A DNA stretch of 64,000 nt from Nitrososphaerales archaeon (GTDB lineage: Archaea > Thermoproteota > Nitrososphaeria > Nitrososphaerales > CADDZS01). Position 1 is the first letter of the stretch. Each line of letters opens with the position of its first letter. Shown one piece after another: positions 51,913 through 59,896 of the stretch. A program made the position numbers and the translations under genes. Below the pieces are notes generated by a model. It worked only from the letters and a program-made list of their open reading frames with translations. It did not search any database and was not told the DNA's origin. Location of the stretch: positions 1 through 64,000 of the forward strand of contig JASHOD010000039.1 of the NCBI GenBank assembly GCA_030041295.1, read 5' to 3'.

Positions 51913-54576
51913 CTAAATCACAACATTACTCTCCAGAATTACTGGATAAACAAAACGAACCATCGCAAACAAACGTTCCATCTCTTCAAGATAGGCCTGA
52001 TTGTACCCCCTTCTCTCGCCGCGAAGGAGACTCGTTACTCTTTCAATTGGAGACTCTTTGGTTTCTACTTTCTTCGGAGTTTTTTCTAATTGTTCGCTTA
52101 GCGTGGAGCTTGTCTTGCGAAGTGCATCGAAGGCTTCTTCAAACGCCACTTCGAAGAGGCGTATTTTTTCCTCGACTGCTTTCATGCGGTTTTGTTCGAT
52201 TAGTAAGATCGGTTCGTACAGACCAATATCGAAACTCTGGTCTTCGAGCAGTGTGATCAGCGTCTCATGAAAATTCTGGGCACTCTTGCACGAACTCCTT
52301 ATTTTACTTAGCGCGTCAACTATCGTAATACGCAGTTGCTCTAACTGCTTGATATCCAATGAAAGTGATTCCAGCTCGGTATACGATAACCTAGCAATCT
52401 GTGGCTTTCCAAAAGAAGAAGCATAATGAGCTCTATTTAGCGATCCTAGTCCGATTGCACATTCGTAAAGAACCGTACTGATGTAGCTAGTCCACGACTG
52501 ATAGAGGAAGAGGCCTCCGATCCAAACGATTGATCGCTCCACGCCTTCCGTTCTTCCCATAAAGATCAATCGATTTCGGATCGGTTCGATGAACGCAGTT
52601 GCCTGATATTGTCCGGGATTTCTCATAACTAGGCTTGATTCCTTTGAAAGTTCTGAGGATAGATTTGCCAACGCATCCAAACCTAAAATCGTGTGTCTTT
52701 TGAAATCTTCAAAATCGGCGTCTAGATCCGTCGCGCTGAGCTCTTCAGCTACAAAACTTGGAAACAGTTCTCTCCTTATTCTCCTATAATCATCTGGCGG
52801 AAGTTCTAGCGTCCATACGTTCCCATAGGAGGCCTGAAGAACATATTTCAGAAGTTTATCCTGCCTATTGAGAAACTTTCTTACTTCTAATAACACATCG
52901 CTTTTTCGGGAAGTTGGAAATTGACTTGCTATATTCGTTAGCAAATCCCTAACGTGATTTATGGAAGTGGGCCTTTCTTGCTCTGATTCTTTCGAAGAAG
53001 AAATCTGACTGAAAATGAATTTGTCATGTATGGATCTAAATGACTTTTCTACTGATGCCATATCTTTCTTTACATCTTCCAAGCTCTGGTCAACCTTCCC
53101 CAATTTGAGAGCGGCAACACAGAAAGGAGCTTCGAAAACTGTTGAAGCCGAACGAGAAAATTTGCGCGATGCTTTTTCCACTTTCTCCAATAATTGAGTC
53201 GCTTGCTCCCTACGAATGTATGCTGGAATAGGAAGGAAGACGGACACTCTCTTGTCGTGTATGGTTTCTAATTTCACTCCTCTAACATGGAGCTTTTGAT
53301 AATAGACAACACCCATTATGAAATATCCCGCAATCAAAAGGAAATAGAATAACAAAGACCCTATGCTGATGCTCAACCTGACAAGACTAAATGACAATGT
53401 TCCCGTTGCAGTTTTGAAGAGAATGATTAGAGCAGAATTGGCGCTTAACGAATAGAAGTATGTCAAGCGCACAGTAGTGTAGACAAAGAAAATGATCCAT
53501 GCGACACTTAGTGTCGAATAAATTAGCAAGATTCTTCTTCTACGCAAGGCATAACGTATTTTCTTAACTGGTCTTCCAAAAAATTCTAGGAAGACCCTTT
53601 TGAGATATCCAAAAGACTCGTCTCGCAGGTTTGGCATATCGAGTAGGTCGCTCAAGATATAATATCCGTCAGTTTCTATCACCGGCGAGAAATTGATCAG
53701 CGTGCCATAGAAACAAAAGAAAGCCGCTACCTGAAGTATTGTCCTGCCAAAGCCGAGATTTGGGAGATAAGATAAGAAAGTAAAAAGAGATCCCATAAGA
53801 AGCGTAGACAGGGGCCCAGCAAGTGAAATCATTATTCGAGCTCGTCGGCTCAATCTCCATCCGTCTGATGTATCACAGAAAAAGAAGGGGGCAAAGTAGT
53901 AAAATCCAGTACCGATCTCCCGCGGCTTTGCTCCTTCATAATCGCAGACAGCGGCGTGAGCCAATTCATGTACAGCGTACATTGGCACCAGAATGACTTC
54001 TTGATAGAGAAAGAGTCCAAACAATGTCGAGCCTAGGATTTCGAGTTTGGTTGGTGATGAGAAGATCTGAACGAGACTAGGAAAAGAAAGTACTAATCCC
54101 AAAACAGTTATCGCAAGCGCGATCGGGAGCTCATTTTTCTTGATCAGCTTCCTAGTTATTTTGAACAAATTCCGAAATGTTATGGAGGCATCTTTTATGA
54201 GGCGAATGTCGAGCTGAACCGCAGAAACTATTCTGATTCTCTTTTCTTCTATTTCAGGTTCTGTTGATTCCAAAAATTCCTCCTGCGCGAAGGAAAGGAC
54301 GGTATCTTTCACATCTTTCTCCGTCATACTTTGATTTGTTCTAGCCGCGTCTTCCCAAACCTGTTTCAGTGTCCTGTTCCCATCTAAGAGGTTCCAGATA
54401 ATGACGGCGCTGTCATCGATTTCAAAATACTGACCTGGCTCCTTGATCATGATATATTTTGGCTCGCCATCGATAGTCATCTTCTCGACGTGAGCTCTCT
54501 CAGAGCGCTTGGGAGTATATTTTGGGTTGTAAATTAGCTCATAAAATGCACTTACGTCGGCTGAACGCACTGTCAT
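51913..54576 (-). CDS. PqqD-like / M50 membrane zinc protease with large C-terminal domain
   Basis: An 887-residue membrane protein. Residues 40-105 resemble PqqD/RiPP-recognition domains (FEIDDSAVIIWNLLDGNRTL, with conserved W and LLDG). Helices at about 151-425 hold an M50/site-2-protease core: HELAH at 203-207 supplies two zinc His and the Glu, and NFSPVIETDGYY at about 295-306 the third ligand Asp303. This resembles the YydH-type putative peptide zinc metalloproteases. Residues 431-887 are soluble, helical and coiled-coil rich, with no domain I recognise. It lies 22 bp downstream of a cNMP-binding gene and upstream of a cyclase gene, so it is probably part of a cyclic-nucleotide-controlled operon. 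Substrate unknown. Confidence 0.8.
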   Translation of the reverse strand: MTVRSADVSAFYELIYNPKYTPKRSERAHVEKMTIDGEPKYIMIKEPGQYFEIDDSAVIIWNLLDGNRTLKQVWEDAARTNQSMTEKDVKDTVLSFAQEEFLESTEPEIEEKRIRIVSAVQLDIRLIKDASITFRNLFKITRKLIKKNELPIALAITVLGLVLSFPSLVQIFSSPTKLEILGSTLFGLFLYQEVILVPMYAVHELAHAAVCDYEGAKPREIGTGFYYFAPFFFCDTSDGWRLSRRARIMISLAGPLSTLLMGSLFTFLSYLPNLGFGRTILQVAAFFCFYGTLINFSPVIETDGYYILSDLLDMPNLRDESFGYLKRVFLEFFGRPVKKIRYALRRRRILLIYSTLSVAWIIFFVYTTVRLTYFYSLSANSALIILFKTATGTLSFSLVRLSISIGSLLFYFLLIAGYFIMGVVYYQKLHVRGVKLETIHDKRVSVFLPIPAYIRREQATQLLEKVEKASRKFSRSASTVFEAPFCVAALKLGKVDQSLEDVKKDMASVEKSFRSIHDKFIFSQISSSKESEQERPTSINHVRDLLTNIASQFPTSRKSDVLLEVRKFLNRQDKLLKYVLQASYGNVWTLELPPDDYRRIRRELFPSFVAEELSATDLDADFEDFKRHTILGLDALANLSSELSKESSLVMRNPGQYQATAFIEPIRNRLIFMGRTEGVERSIVWIGGLFLYQSWTSYISTVLYECAIGLGSLNRAHYASSFGKPQIARLSYTELESLSLDIKQLEQLRITIVDALSKIRSSCKSAQNFHETLITLLEDQSFDIGLYEPILLIEQNRMKAVEEKIRLFEVAFEEAFDALRKTSSTLSEQLEKTPKKVETKESPIERVTSLLRGERRGYNQAYLEEMERLFAMVRFVYPVILESNVVI

Positions 54577-54598
54577 TAAAGTGGATTCAACTTTTGAA

Positions 54599-55087
54599 CT
54601 AAGAGCTCAAAGATTCGTCCGTCGCGCGCAAACGTCTTCCCATTTCCTTCAGTAACCCGCGGGCTATCTGCGGATTCTTATTGACTAATGCCCAAAAATT
54701 CCACCGCAACAGCACAAGACATTTCGTTGGTTCTGCTGCGATTACATCAGCCGATCTAGGTTGATCATCAAACAATGACATTTCGCCAAAGAAATTTCCT
54801 CTCCCAAGTTTCGCCAAAATGCGGTCATTATGTTTCACCAAAGCCTGGCCCTCAACAATGAGATAGAAACCAAGGCCTACGTCTCCTTCTCTTACGATGA
54901 GTGCTCCCGACGGAAAGCTTGTTTCTTTCGAAGAATTCGCTATCTCTTTGAGCTCTTCTTTGCTGAGAGACCTGAACAGTGGTATTGCTTCAAACAATTC
55001 GGTGCTAGGTTTAGATTCTTCTTGGGCCAAGTGAGCAGAAATCCTCTGTAGGACAACGGGATTAGCAGAACTATTTGAGAATTTCAT
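54599..55087 (-). CDS. Cyclic-nucleotide-binding domain protein
   Basis: A 162-residue single-domain CNBD protein. The beta-roll starts at LFRSLSKEELKEIANSSKET; the phosphate-binding cassette is FGEMSLFDDQPRSADVIA with Gly101, Glu102, Arg111 and Ser112, the residues that hold the ribose and cyclic phosphate, so binding of cAMP or cGMP is likely. A C-terminal helix (LLKEMGRRLRATDES) is present but no DNA-binding domain, so it is not a Crp regulator. It is the gene directly upstream of the M50 protease and is expected to relay a cyclic nucleotide signal to it. Canonical CNBDs are uncommon in archaea. Confidence 0.85.
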   Translation of the reverse strand: MKFSNSSANPVVLQRISAHLAQEESKPSTELFEAIPLFRSLSKEELKEIANSSKETSFPSGALIVREGDVGLGFYLIVEGQALVKHNDRILAKLGRGNFFGEMSLFDDQPRSADVIAAEPTKCLVLLRWNFWALVNKNPQIARGLLKEMGRRLRATDESLSS

Positions 55088-55372
55088 AAGATTCGACGGT
55101 CAGACTATATTCCTATTATAAAAAATCAAACGGAGGCGGGTGCTTTGTGCGAGCAATTCCTACCTCCATTTGCATTCCTGGAGTCGAGAGCTCTAAACCA
55201 TCAATTTATGGTGCATGATACTTGTTAGCTCTCTTCTTCAGACTCTTCACTTTCTTCGCCATATCTACTGGTTCACCTCTTCCGACGTTAGTATCTTTAC
55301 GAGATATAGCTCTATTTACTAATTCTTACTACTGAGCTTTCGAAATAGTAGTGAAAAAATTGGTGCTTGACG
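55088..55372. other. Spacer with AT-rich promoter-like elements
   Basis: 285 bp between TrmB and the CNBD gene. A tattcctattataaaaaa stretch at about 55109-55126 is the probable minus-strand promoter of the CNBD-protease-cyclase operon. A very short basic frame on the minus strand is not convincing. Confidence 0.35.
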
Positions 55373-56530
55373 TTAGCTACTCTTTGAAAGAAGGAGCAAT
55401 TTTACTTTGAAGGGATTTTCAGCCATCACAGCTTTCAGCCAGTCATTCTGGAGCAGTATCCTCTTGTTCATGAGTCTTTGAGCCGCAAGCAAAACATCAT
55501 TCGATGAATATCGTTGTCTTCCCATAGACTTTGCCAAGGATTCTAGACTTTGAGCTCCATTCCTTGCGAGAGTCTTATAGATTGAAATTTCAAGCCTAGA
55601 ATATTTAGCTTCACGCAAAATAGCGATTACATCTTCAACCTGTTCCTTCATCCTTTTAGTCACTTTATCTAGAGTTTCGGCTTTTTTCCACATTGATTCA
55701 AAATGTTCACGCAGAATGGCACAAGTTGGAAGAGATTCAAGAATCAGCCCGACTGATCCAAAAGTCTTTGAAACAGGATCGCGGAGATTTAACAACGCAC
55801 TATGTCTGTCAACTAGGATAAATTTCTCCGGGATTTCTTCTTCCTTTTCGAGATATTTTCGCTCACTACCTTCTTCGTTTCGAGAACCAAATCCGACGAG
55901 TGAAGGTATTTCGTAAACCAAACTCAATGTGCGTATTTGTACTCCTCTTTCAAAGGCACGATCTAAATGCTCAGCCATCATTCCCGGAAGAAAGTAGAAG
56001 GGGTCAAGCATGCTTCTATTGCTGTCAGGGGGCCTCGTAATCCTCAAAAATTCTCTTTGTGCTTTGTCTATCAAATTGAGCATTGTTCGTTCTATATTCT
56101 GATTCCCTTCAATCACAAAAACCGGTTGATTTGTAACCTTCATATGATTCGTTGTGGCTGCAGCCAATTGTTCTTTTGCCTGCGAGTATACATTTTGTAA
56201 TACTTCCAGTCTTTGCTCAGTTTGTTCTTGAACCCTAATCATTTCAGCTTGGATTTCTTTCTTCTTTTGTCCGTAAAGTGCTGATAGGATATTGTTTGGC
56301 TCGGCAGGCGCATACACCTTATTCGACGACGGTGTGATTAGAGCAAGCCCTTTGTCTTTCAGACTGGACAAAACGTCGTAAGTTCTACTTTGCGGAATAG
56401 TAGTTATTTGGCCCAGCTCCTTCGCTGAGATTTGCCCTTTCGAAACTAGAGCTAGGTAAGCTTTGGATTCGTACAAGTTTAGTCCGAGCTGTCTTAGGCA
56501 GGAGACTACGACGGCATCTTCTGAAGACAA
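55373..56530 (-). CDS. TrmB-family transcriptional regulator
   Basis: About 385 residues. The N-terminal wHTH (CLRQLGLNLYESKAYLALVS, ISAKELGQITTIPQSRTYDV) is the TrmB signature, followed by a coiled coil (KKKEIQAEMIRVQEQTEQRL) and a PLD-like effector domain. A second, C-terminal helical/HTH-like part follows (IYKTLARNGAQSLESLAKSM). The frame is open to an ATG at 56722, but a TATA box at 56575-56585 predicts transcription from about 56554, so I place the start at TTG 56530. This also frees the upstream region for the divergent cyclase fragment. Probably regulates the downstream operon. Confidence 0.75.
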   Translation of the reverse strand: MSSEDAVVVSCLRQLGLNLYESKAYLALVSKGQISAKELGQITTIPQSRTYDVLSSLKDKGLALITPSSNKVYAPAEPNNILSALYGQKKKEIQAEMIRVQEQTEQRLEVLQNVYSQAKEQLAAATTNHMKVTNQPVFVIEGNQNIERTMLNLIDKAQREFLRITRPPDSNRSMLDPFYFLPGMMAEHLDRAFERGVQIRTLSLVYEIPSLVGFGSRNEEGSERKYLEKEEEIPEKFILVDRHSALLNLRDPVSKTFGSVGLILESLPTCAILREHFESMWKKAETLDKVTKRMKEQVEDVIAILREAKYSRLEISIYKTLARNGAQSLESLAKSMGRQRYSSNDVLLAAQRLMNKRILLQNDWLKAVMAENPFKVKLLLLSKSS

Positions 56531-56574
56531 ACTGCTCAAATCTATCCAGAGAATAAACTTCGGAGATTTACTGC

Positions 56575-56585
56575 TAATATAAATA
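56575..56585 (-). promoter_or_regulatory. TATA box of the TrmB gene
   Basis: TAATATAAATA on the plus strand reads TATTTATATTA for the minus-strand gene, a strong archaeal TATA box. Its centre lies about 50 bp upstream of the TTG at 56530, predicting a leader of about 24 nt. This decides against the far upstream ATG. Confidence 0.6.
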
Positions 56586-56656
56586 GGTTCAAGGATTCTT
56601 GCCCAGTCGCTTAATCGTGCAAGCGCAAGAAAGATATTGCTAAATTGACGTAGATC

Positions 56657-56956
56657 ATGGATTCGAATGACCTTGAAGATCCGATTACCCAACCTGACAC
56701 TTCTAGCGGAGTTCAAAACCAAGCAAGGCGCAGACTAGCCGCAATTATGTTCACTGATATAATCGGTTACACTGCGTTGGGTCAGAGAAACGAATCGCTT
56801 TCTCTTGCTCTGGTCGAAGAACAGAGGAAATTGATTAGGCCTATTCTAGGAAGACATGAAGGAACAGAAATTAAAACAATGGGTGATGCATTCCTCGTAG
56901 AGTTTAGTACATTGCAGTACATCGAGCGATTAAGATATTACGCAAATAGATTTTAA
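56657..56956 (+). pseudogene. Truncated class III cyclase (N-terminal third only)
   Basis: The first 84 or so codons match the cyclase at 51785 closely: [40 protein letters not shown] and MGDAFLVEF. At about 56907 the similarity ends and 15 unrelated residues lead to a stop. Both metal Asp are present, but the Asn/Arg transition-state motif, dimer parts, linker and TPRs are missing, so it cannot be an active cyclase. It points away from the TrmB-CNBD-M50 block, the mirror image of the other paralog. Confidence 0.85.
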
Positions 56957-56975
56957 TAAAAAATCAATTGTGCTT

Positions 56976-57338
56976 TCAATACTTGTCTTGAGCTTTTCTT
57001 TTGGCTGGTTCTAAGCCGTTAGTTATCATTGCCCCAAAGAAGCCCCTTGACACATCATCCATCGAAACAGAGAGAGATTTGATTGCTCTGATTATGCATT
57101 CTATGGAGCGAACATTATTTGAAGGACTGAAATTTACGGTGGCACTTCTTCCGTTCACTAGCTTAATGCTTAGATTGATCTTACCTAGTTTATCGTTGCA
57201 GTTAGCCCTAGCACGTTCTTCGATTCGTTGAGTCCATACCAAAAACAGTCTGAAATTGGATTGTATGACGTTCTCAACCTGTGTATTGATCTCCTCTTGA
57301 AGCCCGTCAAGACTTTTAATATCAATACTGAATGCCAT
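56976..57338 (-). CDS. Hypothetical protein (120 aa)
   Basis: An ATG-started frame with convincing composition: a helical N-terminus (IKSLDGLQEEINTQVENVIQ), a central strand-rich part (INLSIKLVNGRSATVNFSPS) and a helical, basic C-terminus. No motif or membrane segment is recognised. It ends opposite the truncated cyclase with 19 bp between. It may be a resident gene of the degraded region or a remnant. Confidence 0.5.
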   Translation of the reverse strand: MAFSIDIKSLDGLQEEINTQVENVIQSNFRLFLVWTQRIEERARANCNDKLGKINLSIKLVNGRSATVNFSPSNNVRSIECIIRAIKSLSVSMDDVSRGFFGAMITNGLEPAKRKAQDKY

Positions 57339-57586
57339 TTGGACTATAGGCCCTTTCTAACTCGTTCATTTCAACAGATCGCATGGATTATGTACTCCTT
57401 GAACAGAAATTCACCGCTCAACGGTATCAGCGATGCTCGGGAGCAGTCTGGCGCGAGTCTCGCTAGTTCAGACCTATCTTCAGCAATTTATACGAAAAGC
57501 TAGGCTAACTGATCATCTCATAACCTTTTTTCTTTTAACTGATTCGACGCGAGGGGTTCGGAATCCGCCGATGGGAATGTCAATTC

Positions 57587-57763
57587 ATGGATCAACACAA
57601 CATTGACACGATTCATATGGCAGTTGGGCATGCCTACGAGGTTGCAGGAGGAACGAACGTAATCGCGATCCATTTTGACATGGTAAAGAGTATGAAGGAA
57701 AGTGGAACCATCTATTTTGATGATACACCTGTCTGCGAAGATGGCAAGTTTGCCTGGGAATAG
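57587..57763 (+). pseudogene. C-terminal relic of an M29 aminopeptidase
   Basis: 58 residues: NIDTIHMAVGHAYEVAGGTN followed by VIAIHFDMVKSM and GTIYFDDTPVCEDGKF. This is the conserved end of peptidase M29 (aminopeptidase T type), where the His and Asp (H-x-D) ligate the metals. No earlier part of the enzyme can be found in the 250 bp upstream in any frame, so it is a 3' fragment. It lies in a run of broken genes. Confidence 0.55.
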
Positions 57764-58062
57764 CTTCCTTTCTAACAGATCTCTCTGTTTTCCTCGATTG
57801 TTTTGAACAAGGAAAAACTCAGCAGATTGGCGAATGCAGCATGCCAATGGCACTGCGCGAACTATTTCCACATGCAATCTACCTGCTTGCTAGGAGAAAA
57901 TACAAATCTCTCTCATTCCAAAGTAGAAGTGGCCTGTATTATGCAAAAGTGAAGCGACTTCCTGACAGCTTCATGCAAAAGACAGAAGCTCTCAGGCACC
58001 CTGACCCCAAGATAGTGAAGATTCTCGAAAAGAAATCACTTCGAGGGATCGAAGTCTCGTAA
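57764..58062 (+). other. Open fragment, unrecognised (about 98 codons)
   Basis: The frame is open from the end of the M29 relic to TAA at 58060-58062. The stretch SMPMALRELFPHAIYLLARR is followed by LYYAKVKRLPDSFMQKTEAL. The composition looks protein-like, but a plausible start (ATG 57841) is internal and the family is not recognised. It is probably another gene fragment. Confidence 0.35.
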
Positions 58063-58818
58063 TGCTAGTTGACAATGACGGAAGTCGTTGACGACTATAT
58101 GCTCTAGGAAATGTTCACCGATAAGAAAATTGGTCCGACGAGAATACTTCCTGAACCTCTTACTTACACCTATCCAACGAAAGGGTTTGTCTTTTTTGTG
58201 CACCGTCGTCATCGAAAAAATCCCTTTCAACAAAGCCGAGCCCTATACTAGAAGATGAAGATCCACTAAAGTGGAAGTTTCCACGCACACGAATATGCGC
58301 TAATTGAAAGCAGCGATTCGATTACTGGTAGCGGTAGTTCCGAAATTGGAGGTGTGTTTATGAGCGATTCCGGAGTGATTTTCGTTTATGACGGCAGCTC
58401 TGGCGATCATGCCGCCTGTAATAGTCAAAGTGAATTGGGTACCGGCCACTCCCATACGGAATTTCCAATGCTAGGAAAGACTCTCCTAGCAGCGAATGAC
58501 TAGCTATGACTCGGCCCTTACTGAGCTTCTCTTTCCATTTTCTTATACTTTCGCTCAGTGGATTCCTTGTTCATTCCGCGATACTTCCTCACATTTTAAC
58601 TCGAAAATCAAGAATTACAGGGGCAGATTTTACATTCTCAACTCATCTTCAAATAGAATTTGATCCTATCCTCGTTCTCCTCCGGATCTGTTGCAAGTTC
58701 TCGAAGTCGAAGGGTTTGTGAAGACCAAGCAAGTTTCAAAGAATTGAACCCGCGGCAAGAATGTTATGGAAAATCACGCGTTTTTCAGAAGCTCTTTAGT
58801 ACCTTAGCCATATCCTAG
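58063..58818. other. Degraded non-coding region before the salvage island
   Basis: About 750 bp with short frames on both strands. One plus frame (58359-58502) encodes a 47-residue His/Ser/Gly-rich peptide, and a 14-bp inverted repeat GTGGAA-GT-TTCCAC occurs near 58270. None is convincing as a gene. No tRNA recognised, although a GGTTCAATTC-like string occurs on the minus strand near 58740. Promoter for murQ expected at the end but indistinct. Confidence 0.35.
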
Positions 58819-59862
58819 TTGTGTGAGGATACACCATTCTTGCCCCCTGACGAGGCCTCGGCTTTACAGGTTCAAAAGCAGCTTGAGGGTCTACTCACGG
58901 AGAAGAGAAACATGCCAGCAAAGGATCTGAGCAAGCTTCCAGTAGAGACGATTGTCGACCTGATTAACCTTGAAGATCAGAAAGTAGCTAGGGCAGTACG
59001 AAGAGAGATTCCCCAAATCGTTAGAGCAGTTAACGCGGTCATCAATTCCTTGAAAAAAGGGGGACGGCTTTTGTACGTCGGGGCGGGCACGAGCGGAAGG
59101 CTAGGGGTAATGGACGCAGCCGAGCTCCTGCCGACATTCGGAGTCGGAAGCGAGATGGTGCAGGCAATTATCGCGGGGGGAAGGAAGGCGATGTTTCGCC
59201 CAGCCGAAGGAGCTGAGGATGACGTAAAGGCAGGCGCGAGAATTTTGCAGCAAAGGATGCTCTCCAAGAAAGACGTAGTGCTTGGAATCTCCGCAAGTGG
59301 GAGAACACCCTTCGTGATCGGAGCTTTGGACTACGCAAGAAATAAGATCGGTTCGAAGACAATCGCGCTTACTGTTAATCCCAAATCGCCAATCTGGAAG
59401 GCGGCGGACATCACCATATGCCCAGTAACAGGTCCCGAAGTGCTCGCTGGCTCCACCCGAATGAAGGCTGGAACCGCCCAAAAGATGGTCTTGAATATGC
59501 TGAGCACTGCAACAATGACGAAACTAGGCAGAGTTTATGGCAACCTGATGGTGGATCTCAAACCATTCAGCAGGAAACTCGTTGAGCGGACAAAGAGGAT
59601 GGTCATCGCCGAGACTGGCCTTAGCTACAATGAAGCCGAGAGACTTCTAAAGAAGACCAAGATGAACACAAAACTTGCGTTACTCATCTCGAAGACTAGT
59701 CTAAGCGAAAGCGAGGGACGAAAACTACTGCTTAGATCTCATGGGTCCCTTGATAAGGCAATTGAATTCAATAGAAAAACACATGATAAATTATTAGTAC
59801 GCAAAAAAACTCTGAAACGAACCGAATTACGCCACATGCTACAAAAAGCGTCCAATTTATAA
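58819..59862 (+). CDS. murQ: N-acetylmuramic acid 6-phosphate etherase (MurQ)
   Basis: A 347-residue SIS-domain protein. GAGTSGRLGVMDAAELLPTF with Glu102 and EGAEDD with Glu133 match the two catalytic glutamates of bacterial MurQ (Glu83, Glu114 in E. coli), and ISASGRTPFVIGAL binds the sugar phosphate. A UBA-like helical tail (LSYNEAERLLKKTKMNTKLA) follows, then about 30 extra basic residues beyond the bacterial length. The enzyme removes D-lactate from MurNAc-6-P, giving GlcNAc-6-P. TTG start; no regulator MurR nearby. It lies 34 bp upstream of the APC permease and in the same island as AnmK. Confidence 0.9.
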   Translation: MCEDTPFLPPDEASALQVQKQLEGLLTEKRNMPAKDLSKLPVETIVDLINLEDQKVARAVRREIPQIVRAVNAVINSLKKGGRLLYVGAGTSGRLGVMDAAELLPTFGVGSEMVQAIIAGGRKAMFRPAEGAEDDVKAGARILQQRMLSKKDVVLGISASGRTPFVIGALDYARNKIGSKTIALTVNPKSPIWKAADITICPVTGPEVLAGSTRMKAGTAQKMVLNMLSTATMTKLGRVYGNLMVDLKPFSRKLVERTKRMVIAETGLSYNEAERLLKKTKMNTKLALLISKTSLSESEGRKLLLRSHGSLDKAIEFNRKTHDKLLVRKKTLKRTELRHMLQKASNL

Positions 59863-59896
59863 GTCCCCTATTTCGACGAGCTGTACGTATCCAACC

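Noticed and set aside
56531-56722. N-terminal 64-codon extension of TrmB
   Set aside because: A TATA box at 56575-56585 lies inside it and the TrmB domain begins after TTG 56530.
57518-57877. 119-codon minus frame
   Set aside because: It is antisense to the M29 relic, which shows recognisable motifs on the plus strand.
58735-58755. GGTTCAATTC-like string on the minus strand, resembling a tRNA T-loop
   Set aside because: The flanking bases do not form a T stem and no other tRNA parts are present.
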